Shown: one piece after another, positions 1 through 9,497 of the stretch
How positions within the stretch are numbered: the first letter of the stretch is position 1
Layout of the letters: each line of letters starts with the position of its first letter
From: Marivita hallyeonensis
GTDB lineage: Bacteria; Pseudomonadota; Alphaproteobacteria; Rhodobacterales; Rhodobacteraceae
Length of the DNA: 64,000 bases
Direction: 5' to 3'
Assembly: GCF_900129875.1 (NCBI RefSeq)
Contig: NZ_FQXC01000003.1
Span: 434,001-498,000, forward strand
Translations under genes and position numbers: made by a program
Notes under the pieces: generated by a model
The model's input: only the letters and a program-made list of their open reading frames with translations
What the model was told of the DNA's origin: nothing
Databases searched by the model: none

Positions 1-1268
1 CGCCGCATCCGCGCATCCTAATCTGGGGCACGATCGAAGCGCGGGTCATGGGTGCGGATCTCGTGATCCTGGGCGGACTCAATGAGCAAGTGTGGCCAAG
101 CGTACCGGCAGCCGACCCTTGGCTGAACCGTCGCTTACGTCAACAGGCCGGACTGCTGCTGCCGGAGCGGCGGATCGGCTTGTCCGCGCATGACTTTCAG
201 CAGGCGATTGGAGCAAAGGAGGTCTGGTTGACCCGGGCCGAGCGTTCGGATGATGCCGAAACCGTGCCGTCCCGCTGGCTCAACCGGTTGACGAACCTGA
301 TGCACGGCCTTCCGGGTCAGGGCGGGCGAGAGGCGTTGAAGCACATGAAAGCGCGCGGCGATCATTGGCTCGACCTCGGCAAGGCGCTTGAAGAACCGAT
401 GCACCAACCACTTGCCCGCCGTCCGTCGCCCGTGCCGCCGGTGATCGCCCGGCCGACAGAACTGTCGGTGACCAACATCGAGCGCCTGATCCGAGATCCT
501 TACGCGATCTACGCGTCGAAGGTCCTGAGATTGCGTATGCTGAACCCGATACAACATATGCCAAACCCAATGGCGCGGGGAATTCTGATCCATTCGGTGT
601 TCGAAAAATTCGTCTCTAACACGGCCAAAAACCCGGATGCTGTGACGCTTGATCATCTTCTTGAGACGGCAAAAACCGTTCTGGATGATACGGTGCCCTG
701 GCCCGCCGACCGCGTTCAATGGCGTATTCGGATCGAAAAGATCGCGCGATGGTTCATCGAAAACGAACGGGCGCGAAGGCGGGACAGTCAACCGGTTCTG
801 TTCGAGAAAACCGGCGCAATCGACCTCGCAAATGCACCGTTCCGGGTGACGGCCAAGGCCGACCGGATTGACATCAATACGCTCGGTCAGGCGTTGGTGT
901 ACGACTACAAGACCGGAACGGCACCGTCGCAGGAGCGTCAGAAAGCGTTCGATGTGCAGTTGCTTGTGACCGCTGCGTTGGTTGTCGAGGGTGGCTTCAA
1001 GGACATTTCCCCACGCGGGGTGGCTGACGCGCGGTACATCTCGTTGTCCGGTGAGGGAAACGAGGTGCCAGCGCCGCTCGCGGACTGCCCACCTGAGCGG
1101 GTTTTGGCCATGTTAGAGACGCTTATCGCCGCATATCGTGACCCTGACATGGGCTACACGGCGCGCAACAAGATGCACAAGGACAGCTTTGGATCGGACT
1201 ACGACCAGCTGTCCCGATTTGGCGAGTGGGACGTGTCTGACACGGCCCAAAAGGTGTTCCTGTCGTGA
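1..1268 (+). CDS. addB: Double-strand break repair protein AddB, C-terminal part (5' end outside window)
   Basis: The reading frame is already open at base 3 and encodes about 421 residues, so the N-terminal half lies outside the window. AddB pairs with AddA in the helicase-nuclease that resects double-strand breaks, the RecBCD counterpart. The visible part carries a PD-(D/E)XK nuclease domain: IHSVFEKF (metal-binding His), KADRID (Asp) and YDYKTG (Asp and Lys). The cysteines that hold a 4Fe-4S cluster in Bacillus AddB are not seen; the segment RDPYAIYASKVLRL has Asp where that protein has the first Cys. The stop overlaps the addA start by four bases (GTGA), which points to translational coupling. 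Confidence 0.95.
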   Translation, partial: PHPRILIWGTIEARVMGADLVILGGLNEQVWPSVPAADPWLNRRLRQQAGLLLPERRIGLSAHDFQQAIGAKEVWLTRAERSDDAETVPSRWLNRLTNLMHGLPGQGGREALKHMKARGDHWLDLGKALEEPMHQPLARRPSPVPPVIARPTELSVTNIERLIRDPYAIYASKVLRLRMLNPIQHMPNPMARGILIHSVFEKFVSNTAKNPDAVTLDHLLETAKTVLDDTVPWPADRVQWRIRIEKIARWFIENERARRRDSQPVLFEKTGAIDLANAPFRVTAKADRIDINTLGQALVYDYKTGTAPSQERQKAFDVQLLVTAALVVEGGFKDISPRGVADARYISLSGEGNEVPAPLADCPPERVLAMLETLIAAYRDPDMGYTARNKMHKDSFGSDYDQLSRFGEWDVSDTAQKVFLS

Positions 1269-4200
1269 TCCGGGATGACGCGACCGAAGCGCAAGTGCGC
1301 GCCGCCGATCCGACGGCCTCGACCTGGCTTGGCGCCAATGCCGGATCGGGCAAGACCCGTGTCCTGACCGACCGTGTGGCGCGTCTGTTGCTCGGCGGAA
1401 CAAGGCCCGAGCACATCCTGTGCCTCACCTTCACCAACGCCGCAGCGAGCGAAATGCAGAACCGTCTCTTCCGGCGCTTGGGCGAGTGGGCCATGCTGGA
1501 CGACAAGGCTCTGACTCGGCAACTTTTGGAGTTAGGTGAGAGCAAAGAGGCGTTGGACACCCCGTTCTTGTCCCGTGCCCGAACGCTATTCGCGCGGGCG
1601 ATCGAAACACCCGGCGGACTGCGCATTCAGACCATCCATGCCTTCTGTGCCTCGATCCTGAGACGATTCCCTCTCGAAGCCGGGGTGAGCCCGCAGTTTC
1701 AGGAAATCGACGACCGCGCCGCGCAGTTGCTGCGCGAGCAAGTTCTGGATGACATGGCGCTGGGTCCCGATGCGGATCTGGTGGCCGAGATCGCAAGAAT
1801 TGCGTCCAACAATCCACTGCAAGAGTTGGCGGAGAAGGTGATCGCCCACCGGGATGGATTTTCGCCCGCTCTGGATCGAACGGCCCTGCTTGAGCGCTAT
1901 GGTCTCAAGCCGGACGACACGATGGCGAGGGTACTGGCCGTTGTGTTTCCGAGTGACGAGCAGGCGTTTTTAGCTGGTTTAGTCTCTGATTTGCGTGCCG
2001 GTGTTGGGATGGACAACACCTTGGCCGACGCCATCGAAACGGTGCAAGCCGGTGGCGTAGAAGCCCTTCACGAGATGGAACAGGTGGTCTTTACGCAAAA
2101 AGGCGAAGTTCGAAAATCGCTGCCTCCCTCCGCCAAATTACGAAAGAGCGCATTGGCGCCAAGCGTGGCGCGTCTTGAAGACATGTACGCCCGTGTAGAG
2201 GCCGCGCGGGAAACGCGGCTGGCTCTGGACGCGGTCGACAGGGATGTCACGCTGCATCGCTTCGCCGAGAGGTTCCTCGAGCGATACGAGACCGCGAAGC
2301 AAGCACGCGGATGGCTGGATTTCGACGATCTCATCAGCCGTACACGGACTCTTTTGACCGACCAGAAACAAGCACAGTGGGTGCTGTATCGGCTGGACGG
2401 CGGGATTGACCATATCCTTGTCGACGAGGCGCAGGACACGAGCCCCGCGCAGTGGGACGTGATCGAAAAACTGGCGCAAGAGTTCGTCGCGGGCGAGGGC
2501 GCGCGGACAGGCGACAGGCGGACGATCTTTGTTGTCGGCGACAAGAAGCAATCGATCTATTCGTTTCAGGGAGCCGATCCAAAGGAATTCGACAGAATGC
2601 GCGCGTCCTTCCGCGCTCAGATGCAGGGCACGGATGCGCCGCTTCTGGACGGGCAGCTCTCCTATTCCTTCCGATCCTCTATGCCTATCCTGCGGGTTGT
2701 GGATGACCTGTTCAAAGGGCGGGATGAGGCAGGTTTTCTGCCGGATCAGACCCACATTTCCTTTCACGCTGACCTTCCGGGTCGTGTGGATCTTTGGCCC
2801 ATGATCGAACCCGCCGAAGCGGAAGATGACGATCTTCCCTGGGACACGCCGGTTGATCGTGTCAGCCCGAAACATCACAACGTCATTCTGGCCCAGCGCG
2901 TTGCGCGGTTTATCGCCCGCACGTTGGAAGGCGGAACAGCTTTGCCCACGGGAAAAGCCGAAGACGGGTCAATTGAGACGCGACCGGTGCATGCAGGGGA
3001 CTTTCTGATCCTCGTGCGCAGCCGCGGCGCGTTGTTTCACGAAATGCTCAAGGCCTGTAAGACATTGGGGCTGCCTATTGCCGGGGCTGACAAGCTCAAG
3101 GTGATGGCCGAACTCGCTGTGCAGGACCTGCGCGCGCTGCTGTCTTTCCTCGCAACGCAGGAGGACAGCCTGTCGCTAGCTTCGGCTTTGCGATCACCGC
3201 TTTTCGGCCTCGACGAACAGGCGATCTTTGACTTGGCGCACAGACGGAAATCGCCACATCTTTGGGAAGAATTGCGCAAGCGTAGAGACGATTTCCCGGA
3301 AGTTTTGGCCGTCCTGGATGACCTGCGCAAGCAATTGGATTTCCTGCGTCCCTACGACCTTCTGGAACGGATACTGATCCGTCACAGAGGACGGCAAAAG
3401 CTGATCGGGCGGTTGGGTGAAGAAGCGGAGGACGGGATCGACGCGCTACTGGCGCAAGCCCTGTCCTATGAGCAGACCGACATCCCGAGCCTCACCGGTT
3501 TTCTTCACTGGATGGAGACTGACGATATCGAAATCAAACGCACGGTCGACAGTGCCGGCGCGCGCATTCGGATCATGACCATCCATGGCGCGAAGGGTCT
3601 GGAAGCACCCATCGTGATTGTGCCTGACACGCACAGGAAGACTTCGCAATCAAGCAAGGAGTCCTTCGTGATCGCTGACGGAAGCGCGCACTGGCGCGGT
3701 TCTGACAAGACACGTGCAGCGTTCCAGCGTGCAGCGGTCGAACGAGCAAGGCAGGCCGATGAGCAAGAGACGGACAGGCTTTTATACGTTGCGTTGACCC
3801 GCGCCGAGAAATGGCTGGTGGTCGCAGGCGCAGGAAAGCCGGACAGGCAGGCGCAAAGCTGGCACGACCGGATCAGCGCGACGATGACCACCTGCGGTGC
3901 GGTTCCCTATGCCATCGGTTTGGGGGACGATGCACAGGATGAAGGGCTCCGCCTGGAACACATGACGTGGCCTGCGCCCACCGCATCGCCGGCGGTGTTC
4001 GCAACCCTCGGCACCCCAATCCTTCCAGACCATTTCAACCGTCCGGCCCCAGCGCCTGCGCCGGCCATCGACGTGCTGAGTCCGTCCGACCTTGGCGGCG
4101 CCAAAGCCTTGCCGGGCGCAGACGGGGACCTGACCGACGTCGCCAAGGAACGTGGAACGCTGATCCATCATTTGCTTGACGTTTTGCCGAATGTTCCAAC

Positions 4201-4660
4201 CGCGGACAGAACCGAAATTGCGCAGCGGTTGCTCGACGGCCACCCGCAGGCAGAGGACTTGCTCCAAGAGGTTCTGGCAGTCCTCGACGCGCCCCATCTG
4301 TCCGAGGTTTTTGCGCAAAGCACCCTCAGTGAAGTTCCCGTCACCGCGTCCATCGATGGATTCGGGCAGAGCGTGATGCATGGTGTCATTGACCGGCTGA
4401 TCATCACCGAGGCCAAAATCACGGCCGTCGACTTCAAGACCAACCGTACGGTGCCACAGTCCGAGTCGGACTGCCCGGAAGGTTTGTTGCGCCAAATGGG
4501 GGCGTACCGGGCCATTCTGGCGCAAATTTACCCCGAGAAATCAATCGAGGTCGGACTTCTCTGGACCCGAACCGCCACCTATATGCCGTTGTCCGAAACG
4601 CTCACCACACAAGCTCTCGTGAGGGCACACCACCTTGACGCCCCGGTTCAGGGTACCTAG
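1265..4660 (+). CDS. addA: Double-strand break repair helicase-nuclease AddA
   Basis: AddA is the UvrD-type helicase and nuclease subunit of AddAB. The 1131-residue protein has Walker A ANAGSGKT at residues 24-31, motif II DEAQDTSP near 387, GDKKQSIYSFQG near 425, TIHGAKGLE near 772 and YVALTRAEK near 840. A C-terminal RecB-type nuclease follows, with GTLIHHLLD, GVIDRL and AVDFKTNR near 1056. The start is GTG inside the addB stop. Length and order match alphaproteobacterial AddA. trxA follows after 48 bases. Confidence 0.96.
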   Translation: MIRDDATEAQVRAADPTASTWLGANAGSGKTRVLTDRVARLLLGGTRPEHILCLTFTNAAASEMQNRLFRRLGEWAMLDDKALTRQLLELGESKEALDTPFLSRARTLFARAIETPGGLRIQTIHAFCASILRRFPLEAGVSPQFQEIDDRAAQLLREQVLDDMALGPDADLVAEIARIASNNPLQELAEKVIAHRDGFSPALDRTALLERYGLKPDDTMARVLAVVFPSDEQAFLAGLVSDLRAGVGMDNTLADAIETVQAGGVEALHEMEQVVFTQKGEVRKSLPPSAKLRKSALAPSVARLEDMYARVEAARETRLALDAVDRDVTLHRFAERFLERYETAKQARGWLDFDDLISRTRTLLTDQKQAQWVLYRLDGGIDHILVDEAQDTSPAQWDVIEKLAQEFVAGEGARTGDRRTIFVVGDKKQSIYSFQGADPKEFDRMRASFRAQMQGTDAPLLDGQLSYSFRSSMPILRVVDDLFKGRDEAGFLPDQTHISFHADLPGRVDLWPMIEPAEAEDDDLPWDTPVDRVSPKHHNVILAQRVARFIARTLEGGTALPTGKAEDGSIETRPVHAGDFLILVRSRGALFHEMLKACKTLGLPIAGADKLKVMAELAVQDLRALLSFLATQEDSLSLASALRSPLFGLDEQAIFDLAHRRKSPHLWEELRKRRDDFPEVLAVLDDLRKQLDFLRPYDLLERILIRHRGRQKLIGRLGEEAEDGIDALLAQALSYEQTDIPSLTGFLHWMETDDIEIKRTVDSAGARIRIMTIHGAKGLEAPIVIVPDTHRKTSQSSKESFVIADGSAHWRGSDKTRAAFQRAAVERARQADEQETDRLLYVALTRAEKWLVVAGAGKPDRQAQSWHDRISATMTTCGAVPYAIGLGDDAQDEGLRLEHMTWPAPTASPAVFATLGTPILPDHFNRPAPAPAPAIDVLSPSDLGGAKALPGADGDLTDVAKERGTLIHHLLDVLPNVPTADRTEIAQRLLDGHPQAEDLLQEVLAVLDAPHLSEVFAQSTLSEVPVTASIDGFGQSVMHGVIDRLIITEAKITAVDFKTNRTVPQSESDCPEGLLRQMGAYRAILAQIYPEKSIEVGLLWTRTATYMPLSETLTTQALVRAHHLDAPVQGT

Positions 4661-4663
4661 TCT
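4635..4663 (+). promoter_or_regulatory. Possible sigma-70 promoter for trxA
   Basis: TTGACG is followed after 17 bases by TAGTCT, about 45 bases before the trxA start codon. The -35 element matches the consensus at five of six bases and the spacing is ideal, but the -10 element is poor. It overlaps the last codons of addA. This is a pattern match only. Confidence 0.35.
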
Positions 4664-4708
4664 CTCACTCCGACCCAATCATGCGCAATAGCCGCAAGGA
4701 GAGATCTG

Positions 4709-5029
4709 ATGTCCACCGTCGCCGTCACCGACGAAACCTTCGATGCCGAAGTGAAGAATTCCAGTGTCCCCGTTGTCGTGGACTTCTGGGCCGAGTGGTG
4801 TGGCCCGTGCAAACAGATCGGCCCGGCACTTGAAGAGCTGGCGGCCGAATATGGCGACGCCGTGAAGATCGCAAAGGTCGATGTCGACAGCAACCCGAAC
4901 TCTGCCGCCGCAATGGGCGTGCGCGGGATCCCTTCGCTTTTCATCTTCAAGGACGGTCAGGTCGTATCGAACAAGACCGGTGCCGCGCCGAAAGCGGCGC
5001 TCAAAGGCTGGATCGACGAAAGTATCTGA
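4709..5029 (+). CDS. trxA: Thioredoxin 1
   Basis: This is a cytoplasmic dithiol-disulfide oxidoreductase that reduces protein disulfides using thioredoxin reductase. The 106-residue single-domain protein has the active site [11 protein letters not shown] with Cys31 and Cys34, and the cis-Pro segment RGIPSLFIF. Length is typical of TrxA and there is no signal peptide, so it is not a periplasmic relative. A strong ribosome binding site (AAGGAGAG) lies eight bases or so before the ATG. A rho-independent terminator follows directly, separating it from hslV. Confidence 0.97.
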   Translation: MSTVAVTDETFDAEVKNSSVPVVVDFWAEWCGPCKQIGPALEELAAEYGDAVKIAKVDVDSNPNSAAAMGVRGIPSLFIFKDGQVVSNKTGAAPKAALKGWIDESI

Positions 5030-5051
5030 GTCCAAATGACTTTCCGTGCAG

Positions 5052-5078
5052 CGCCCGGCCCTGTGTGCCGGGCGTTTT
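5052..5078 (+). terminator. Rho-independent terminator after trxA
   Basis: An 8-bp GC stem (CGCCCGGC paired with GCCGGGCG) closes a 7-base loop and runs into TTTT. It starts 22 bases after the trxA stop. Confidence 0.85.
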
Positions 5079-5089
5079 GCGTTGTGGGG

Positions 5090-5118
5090 CTTGTGTGACC
5101 TCTGGCTTCGGCCCATAT
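5090..5118 (+). promoter_or_regulatory. Heat-shock (RpoH-type) promoter for hslVU
   Basis: CTTGTGT, 14 bases, then GCCCATAT. The Escherichia coli sigma-32 consensus is CTTGAAA, 11-15 bases, CCCCATNT. The -10-like element fits at every specified position but the first, and the CTTG core is intact. It lies between the trxA terminator and the hslV start, giving a leader of about 20 bases. hslVU is a classical RpoH regulon operon. Confidence 0.6.
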
Positions 5119-5145
5119 CGGGGTCAAAGGCACAGAGGACTTCTT

Positions 5146-5703
5146 ATGGCTGACACTGACTTTCCTGGCTGGCACGGCACCACGATCATCGGCGTTCGCA
5201 AAGGGGGCAAGGTGGTGATCGCGGGAGACGGTCAGGTGAGCCTTGGTCAAACCGTGATCAAGGGCACCGCGCGGAAAGTTCGTCGGATTTCACCCGGCGG
5301 GTATGACGTTGTTGCCGGGTTTGCCGGGTCGACAGCGGATGCGTTCACGTTGCTGGAACGACTGGAAACCAAGCTTGAAGCGACCCCCGGCCAGTTGCAG
5401 CGCGCAAGTGTGGAGCTGGCGAAGGACTGGCGCACCGACAAGTACCTGCAAAAGCTCGAAGCGATGCTGATCGTGTCGGATGGCAAAGAGCTTTACGTCA
5501 TCACCGGCGCGGGTGACGTTCTGGAACCGGAACATGACGTGACCGCCATCGGATCGGGCGGCAACTACGCCCTCGCCGCAGGGCGCGCGCTGATGGACAC
5601 GGATAAGGACGCTGAAACCGTCGCACGCGAAGCCATGGCCATCGCCGCCGACATTTGCGTCTACACCAACGGCAACCTCACGGTTGAGACGATCAGCGCC
5701 TGA
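5146..5703 (+). CDS. hslV: ATP-dependent protease HslV, peptidase subunit
   Basis: HslV is the proteasome-like threonine peptidase of the HslVU complex and degrades misfolded cytoplasmic proteins. The chosen ATG gives 185 residues and follows AGAGGA. After a short propeptide (about 11 residues, to HG) the sequence [19 protein letters not shown] begins with the catalytic Thr12 of the precursor. Escherichia coli HslV has only Met before this Thr; short propeptides are usual in alphaproteobacteria. An in-frame ATG further upstream (5065) lies inside the trxA terminator and is not a credible start. hslU follows after 33 bases. Confidence 0.95.
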   Translation: MADTDFPGWHGTTIIGVRKGGKVVIAGDGQVSLGQTVIKGTARKVRRISPGGYDVVAGFAGSTADAFTLLERLETKLEATPGQLQRASVELAKDWRTDKYLQKLEAMLIVSDGKELYVITGAGDVLEPEHDVTAIGSGGNYALAAGRALMDTDKDAETVAREAMAIAADICVYTNGNLTVETISA

Positions 5704-5736
5704 CGCACGTCTCCCTTTGCCGAATAGGATTACCTC

Positions 5737-7050
5737 ATGACAGATCTCACCCCCCGCGAAATCGTATCCGAACTGGACCGGTTCATCATCGGCCAGAAAG
5801 ACGCGAAACGCGCCGTCGCCGTGGCCTTGCGCAATCGGTGGCGGCGCAAACAGTTGAGCGATGATCTGCGGGATGAAGTCTACCCGAAGAACATTCTGAT
5901 GATCGGCCCAACGGGCGTCGGCAAGACCGAGATCAGCCGACGCCTGGCGAAACTGGCGCGTGCGCCGTTCATCAAGGTCGAGGCAACCAAGTTCACCGAG
6001 GTCGGCTATGTCGGGCGGGACGTGGAACAGATTGTGCGCGATCTGGTGGACGCATCCATCGCCATGACGCGCGACCAGATGCGCGAGGATGTGAAAGCCC
6101 GTGCACACGAGGCCGCAGAAGAGCGTGTCATCGAAGCGATTGCGGGCGAAGGCGCGCGGGAGGGCACGCGCGACATGTTCCGCAAAAAGCTGAAGGACGG
6201 CTTGCTGGACGACACCATGATCGAACTGGAGGTTCAGGACACCGCCAGCCCGTTCCCGACGATGGAAATCCCCGGCCAACCCGGTTTGGGCGGAGGAGCG
6301 GGCATGATGAACCTTGGCGACATCTTCGGCAAAGCTTTCGGCGGTCGGACGACCCGCAAGCGCATGACGGTGGCGGAAAGCTATGAGATCCTGATCGCCG
6401 AGGAGGCCGACAAGCTCTTGGACGATGAGCAGGTGAAGGCGCAGGCGCTGGAAGCGGTCGAACAGAACGGTATCGTGTTTCTTGACGAGATCGACAAGGT
6501 CGCCGCGCGGCAGGAAACCCGCGGTGGCGACGTGAGCCGCGAAGGCGTGCAGCGCGACTTGCTGCCACTGATCGAAGGCACAACCGTCAGCACCAAACAC
6601 GGCCCGGTCAAAACCGACCACATCCTTTTCATTGCTTCGGGTGCGTTCCACATCGCGAAACCGTCCGACCTCTTGCCCGAACTGCAGGGCCGTCTGCCGA
6701 TCCGCGTGAACCTGCGCGCGCTGACAGAAGAGGATTTCGTGCGCATCCTGACAGAAACCGACAATGCACTGACGCTGCAATACACGGCATTGATGGCGAC
6801 GGAAGAAGTAACCGTCACCTTCACCGACGACGGCATCGCGGCGCTCGCCAAAATCGCAGCGGATGTGAACCAGACCATCGAGAACATTGGCGCCCGGAGG
6901 CTCTACACCGTCATGGAGCGGGTCTTTGAGGACCTCAGCTTCGATGCGCCCGACAAGTCCGGACAATCGGTTACAGTCGACGCGGGGTTCGTCGATCAAC
7001 ATCTCGGCGAACTGACGAAATCGACCGATCTGAGCCGATACGTGCTCTGA
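5737..7050 (+). CDS. hslU: ATP-dependent protease ATPase subunit HslU
   Basis: HslU is the AAA+ unfoldase ring that feeds substrates to HslV. The 437-residue protein has the family start [17 protein letters not shown], Walker A GPTGVGKT at 57-64, a variable intermediate domain at roughly 110-230, Walker B IVFLDEID near 246-253 and the sensor region [10 protein letters not shown]. The C-terminus DLSRYVL is the tail that inserts into HslV. The order and RpoH-type promoter agree with a heat-shock hslVU operon. Confidence 0.97.
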   Translation: MTDLTPREIVSELDRFIIGQKDAKRAVAVALRNRWRRKQLSDDLRDEVYPKNILMIGPTGVGKTEISRRLAKLARAPFIKVEATKFTEVGYVGRDVEQIVRDLVDASIAMTRDQMREDVKARAHEAAEERVIEAIAGEGAREGTRDMFRKKLKDGLLDDTMIELEVQDTASPFPTMEIPGQPGLGGGAGMMNLGDIFGKAFGGRTTRKRMTVAESYEILIAEEADKLLDDEQVKAQALEAVEQNGIVFLDEIDKVAARQETRGGDVSREGVQRDLLPLIEGTTVSTKHGPVKTDHILFIASGAFHIAKPSDLLPELQGRLPIRVNLRALTEEDFVRILTETDNALTLQYTALMATEEVTVTFTDDGIAALAKIAADVNQTIENIGARRLYTVMERVFEDLSFDAPDKSGQSVTVDAGFVDQHLGELTKSTDLSRYVL

Positions 7051-7149
7051 TCTTCATCTTGCCAAATAAACTCCCGCCGGAGGCATCCAACCCTTCCGCG
7101 CGCGCTTGCGCTTGGATATGTTAGCGCCAACTTTCCGAAAGAGGCGCAT

Positions 7150-7827
7150 ATGAAACGGTCCCGCATCAACGAAATACTGCGCGAGGGTGACGCGTTCATC
7201 CGGTCCTTTGGGTACACGATGCCACCGTTTGCGTACCTGTCGCCCGAGGCATTGAAAGCGTCGGATCACAGGGAGATCAAAACGCGTCGGATGGGGTGGG
7301 ACATCACCGACTATGGGGCCGAAAAATTCGATGAGATGGGCCTGTTTCTGTTCACAACCCGCAACGGGCTGAGCAGCGATCTGGGCAAGAAAAGCGCGAT
7401 GCTCTACGCCGAAAAGATCATGATCTCGCGGCAAAACCAGTTAAGCCCGATGCACCGGCATGACCTCAAGGTCGAGGATATCATCAATCGCGGCGGCGGG
7501 ACGCTTGTGATTGAATTGTTCATGGCGGATGCGCAGGGCGGGATCGACCGGGACGCAGAGGTCTCGGTTATGGTCGATGGTATGATGCGGAAGCTGCCCG
7601 CCGGTGGACATCTCAAGCTCGACCCCGGTGAGTCCGTCACCTTGTTCCCGAACAACTGGCACGCGTTCTGGGGCGAAGGGGAGGATGTCCTCATCGGCGA
7701 GGTGTCGACCGTCAACGACGACCTGACCGACAACATCTTCGAACAACCGATCGGACGGTTCTCGAATATCGAAGAAGACGAACCGCCGCTGCACCTGCTG
7801 GTGTCGGATTACGACACCCGTCTTTGA
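7150..7827 (+). CDS. D-lyxose ketol-isomerase family sugar isomerase
   Basis: The 225-residue protein resembles the cupin-type D-lyxose isomerase family, which interconverts D-lyxose/D-xylulose and often D-mannose/D-fructose. The metal site is visible: PMHRHDLKVEDIINRGGG supplies two His and a Glu, and NNWHAFWG supplies the last His. RBS GAAAGAGG precedes the ATG. No sugar kinase, transporter or regulator lies beside it, so the physiological substrate cannot be read from context. A bidirectional terminator follows. Confidence 0.8.
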   Translation: MKRSRINEILREGDAFIRSFGYTMPPFAYLSPEALKASDHREIKTRRMGWDITDYGAEKFDEMGLFLFTTRNGLSSDLGKKSAMLYAEKIMISRQNQLSPMHRHDLKVEDIINRGGGTLVIELFMADAQGGIDRDAEVSVMVDGMMRKLPAGGHLKLDPGESVTLFPNNWHAFWGEGEDVLIGEVSTVNDDLTDNIFEQPIGRFSNIEEDEPPLHLLVSDYDTRL

Positions 7828-7841
7828 CCTGCCGAAGTAAA

Positions 7842-7869
7842 AAAAGCCCCGCCAAATGGCGGGGCTTTT
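7842..7869. terminator. Bidirectional rho-independent terminator
   Basis: AAAAGCCCCGCC, loop AAAT, GGCGGGGCTTTT: a perfect 12-bp stem with an A-tract on one side and a T-tract on the other. It sits between the convergent isomerase gene and peptide-transport operon and can end both transcripts. Confidence 0.92.
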
Positions 7870-7890
7870 CGGTTTCGGTGATGGCGTCGC

Positions 7891-9432
7891 TTACGCGAAC
7901 CACCAGCGTTCGATCAGGCGCGAGCTGTCCATCTGGAAGACGTTACCGATGGTGCCAGAATTGGTGAGCTTGGTCGAATGCGCGTCGACGAAGTTTGCGT
8001 ACATCGGGATGACGGTGCCACCTTCCTTCGAGACCAGCATTTGCATCTCGCGGTACTGTTCGCGGCGCTTGTCGCTGTCGAGTTCGGCGCGGGCAGTGAT
8101 AAGCAGCTCTTGGAAGCGTGCGTTCTCCCAACCCGTGTCGTTCCACGGCACACCGGATTCATAGGCCGTCGAGAACATCCAGTCCTCCGTCGCGCGACCC
8201 GACCAGTAGCAGGCGCACCACGGCTTTTTCAGCCAGACGTTGGACCAGTAACCGTCATCGGGTTCCTGGACCACATTGATGTTGATGCCCGCCGCCTTGG
8301 CAGACGCCTGGTAAAGCTGTGCCGCATCCACCGCACCCGGGAAGGCCGCGTTGGCGGCGGAAAGGTCAACCGAAATACCGTCGAGACCGGCTTCGCGCAG
8401 CAGCGATGCCGCCTTGTCGGGGTCGTAATCGTTCATCTCCAGATCGGACGCGAAATACTGGTTCGCAGGGCCGATCGGGTTGTCGTTCGCCACAGCGCCG
8501 TGACCCAGGAGGATCTTGTCGACCAATTCCTGACGGTTGACCGCGTGCTTGAGCGCCTGGCGGACCTTCAGATCGGTGAAGGGATCGACATTGGTCAGCA
8601 TCGGGAAAGTAAAGTGCTGGTTGCCGGTCACTTCGAAGATGTTGATCATCGGGTTCGCGCGCATCAGCGGCTCTGTCTTGAAGTCCACGCGGTTCACCGC
8701 ATCGACCTGACCTGTCATCAGTGCGTTCATCCGGGCAGAAGCATCATTGATCGCGATGGCCTCGACACTGTCGAACCAGCCGTATTCGCCGTCCTTGTAG
8801 TGCCCGTCGACACGGGTCAGCAGCGCCCGCACACCGGGGTCAAAGCTTTCGACGCGATACAGACCGGTTCCGATACCCTGAGCGATGGCCTCTTCGACCT
8901 GACCCGCCGGGAAGATGCAGAGGTGATAATCCGAGAGCAGGAACGGGAAGTCCGCATTACCCGCTTTCAGCGTGAACTGAACCTCATGATCGCCCATCTT
9001 GGTCATTTCGGCGATGTTATCGACGATCGGCTTCGCCGCCGATTTTGCGCCTTCAGCCGTGTGCATCTGGAGCGATTCAAGCACGTCGTCCGCACCGAAC
9101 GGCTTTCCGTTGTGGAAGTTGACACCCTGGCGCAGTTTGAAGGTCCAGGTCACCGCGTCCGCTGACGCCTCCCAGCTTTCCGCCAGTTCGCCGACCAGTT
9201 CGCCGTTTGCGGCAACTTGTGTCAGGCAGTCAAACACGGCGCCGTGGCCGAGCATGATCATGTAGCTGTCAGAGTGAGTCCGGCTGTCCCAGCTGTCGGA
9301 TGTGTTGGCCCCGGCAAGGCCAAGGCGCAGCGTGCCGCCCCGTTGTTGCGCGCGCAGCGGCAGGCCGCTGGCTGCGAGTACGCCGGCGGCAGCGCCGGTC
9401 TTGAGTAGTCCACGTCTTGAAATGCGTGTCAT
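7891..9432 (-). CDS. Peptide-type ABC transporter substrate-binding protein (family 5), Tat-exported
   Basis: This is a periplasmic solute-binding protein of the DppA/OppA class, about 513 residues. The N-terminus TRISRRGLLKTGAAAG is a twin-arginine signal followed by a hydrophobic stretch, with cleavage expected near LRAQ. The core shows family 5 features such as LAESWEASADAVTWTFKLR and GVNFHNGKPFGADDV. The start is ambiguous: two adjacent ATGs follow GGGAG; the second is used here because its spacing of 6 is better. It is the last gene of the importer operon, 65 bases after the ATPase gene. Ligand specificity cannot be read from sequence. Confidence 0.92.
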   Translation of the reverse strand: MTRISRRGLLKTGAAAGVLAASGLPLRAQQRGGTLRLGLAGANTSDSWDSRTHSDSYMIMLGHGAVFDCLTQVAANGELVGELAESWEASADAVTWTFKLRQGVNFHNGKPFGADDVLESLQMHTAEGAKSAAKPIVDNIAEMTKMGDHEVQFTLKAGNADFPFLLSDYHLCIFPAGQVEEAIAQGIGTGLYRVESFDPGVRALLTRVDGHYKDGEYGWFDSVEAIAINDASARMNALMTGQVDAVNRVDFKTEPLMRANPMINIFEVTGNQHFTFPMLTNVDPFTDLKVRQALKHAVNRQELVDKILLGHGAVANDNPIGPANQYFASDLEMNDYDPDKAASLLREAGLDGISVDLSAANAAFPGAVDAAQLYQASAKAAGININVVQEPDDGYWSNVWLKKPWCACYWSGRATEDWMFSTAYESGVPWNDTGWENARFQELLITARAELDSDKRREQYREMQMLVSKEGGTVIPMYANFVDAHSTKLTNSGTIGNVFQMDSSRLIERWWFA

Positions 9433-9497
9433 CATCGTCTCCCTGTCTTCATTCTTGACGGCGTCCGGCCGCGTGACGGTCCGTCTTGGACCGATTC

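Noticed and set aside
5290-7002. Long open frame antisense to hslU (570 codons).
   Set aside because: It mirrors the codon structure of hslU and its product has no recognisable motif, only the His/Arg-rich composition usual for antisense frames in GC-rich DNA.
7084-7116. Inverted repeat ATCCAA...TTGGAT after hslU.
   Set aside because: Short arms, long loop and no T-tract; not a convincing terminator or operator.
7978-9165. 395-codon plus-strand frame opposite the substrate-binding protein gene.
   Set aside because: The minus-strand protein has a Tat signal and family motifs; the plus-strand frame has none.
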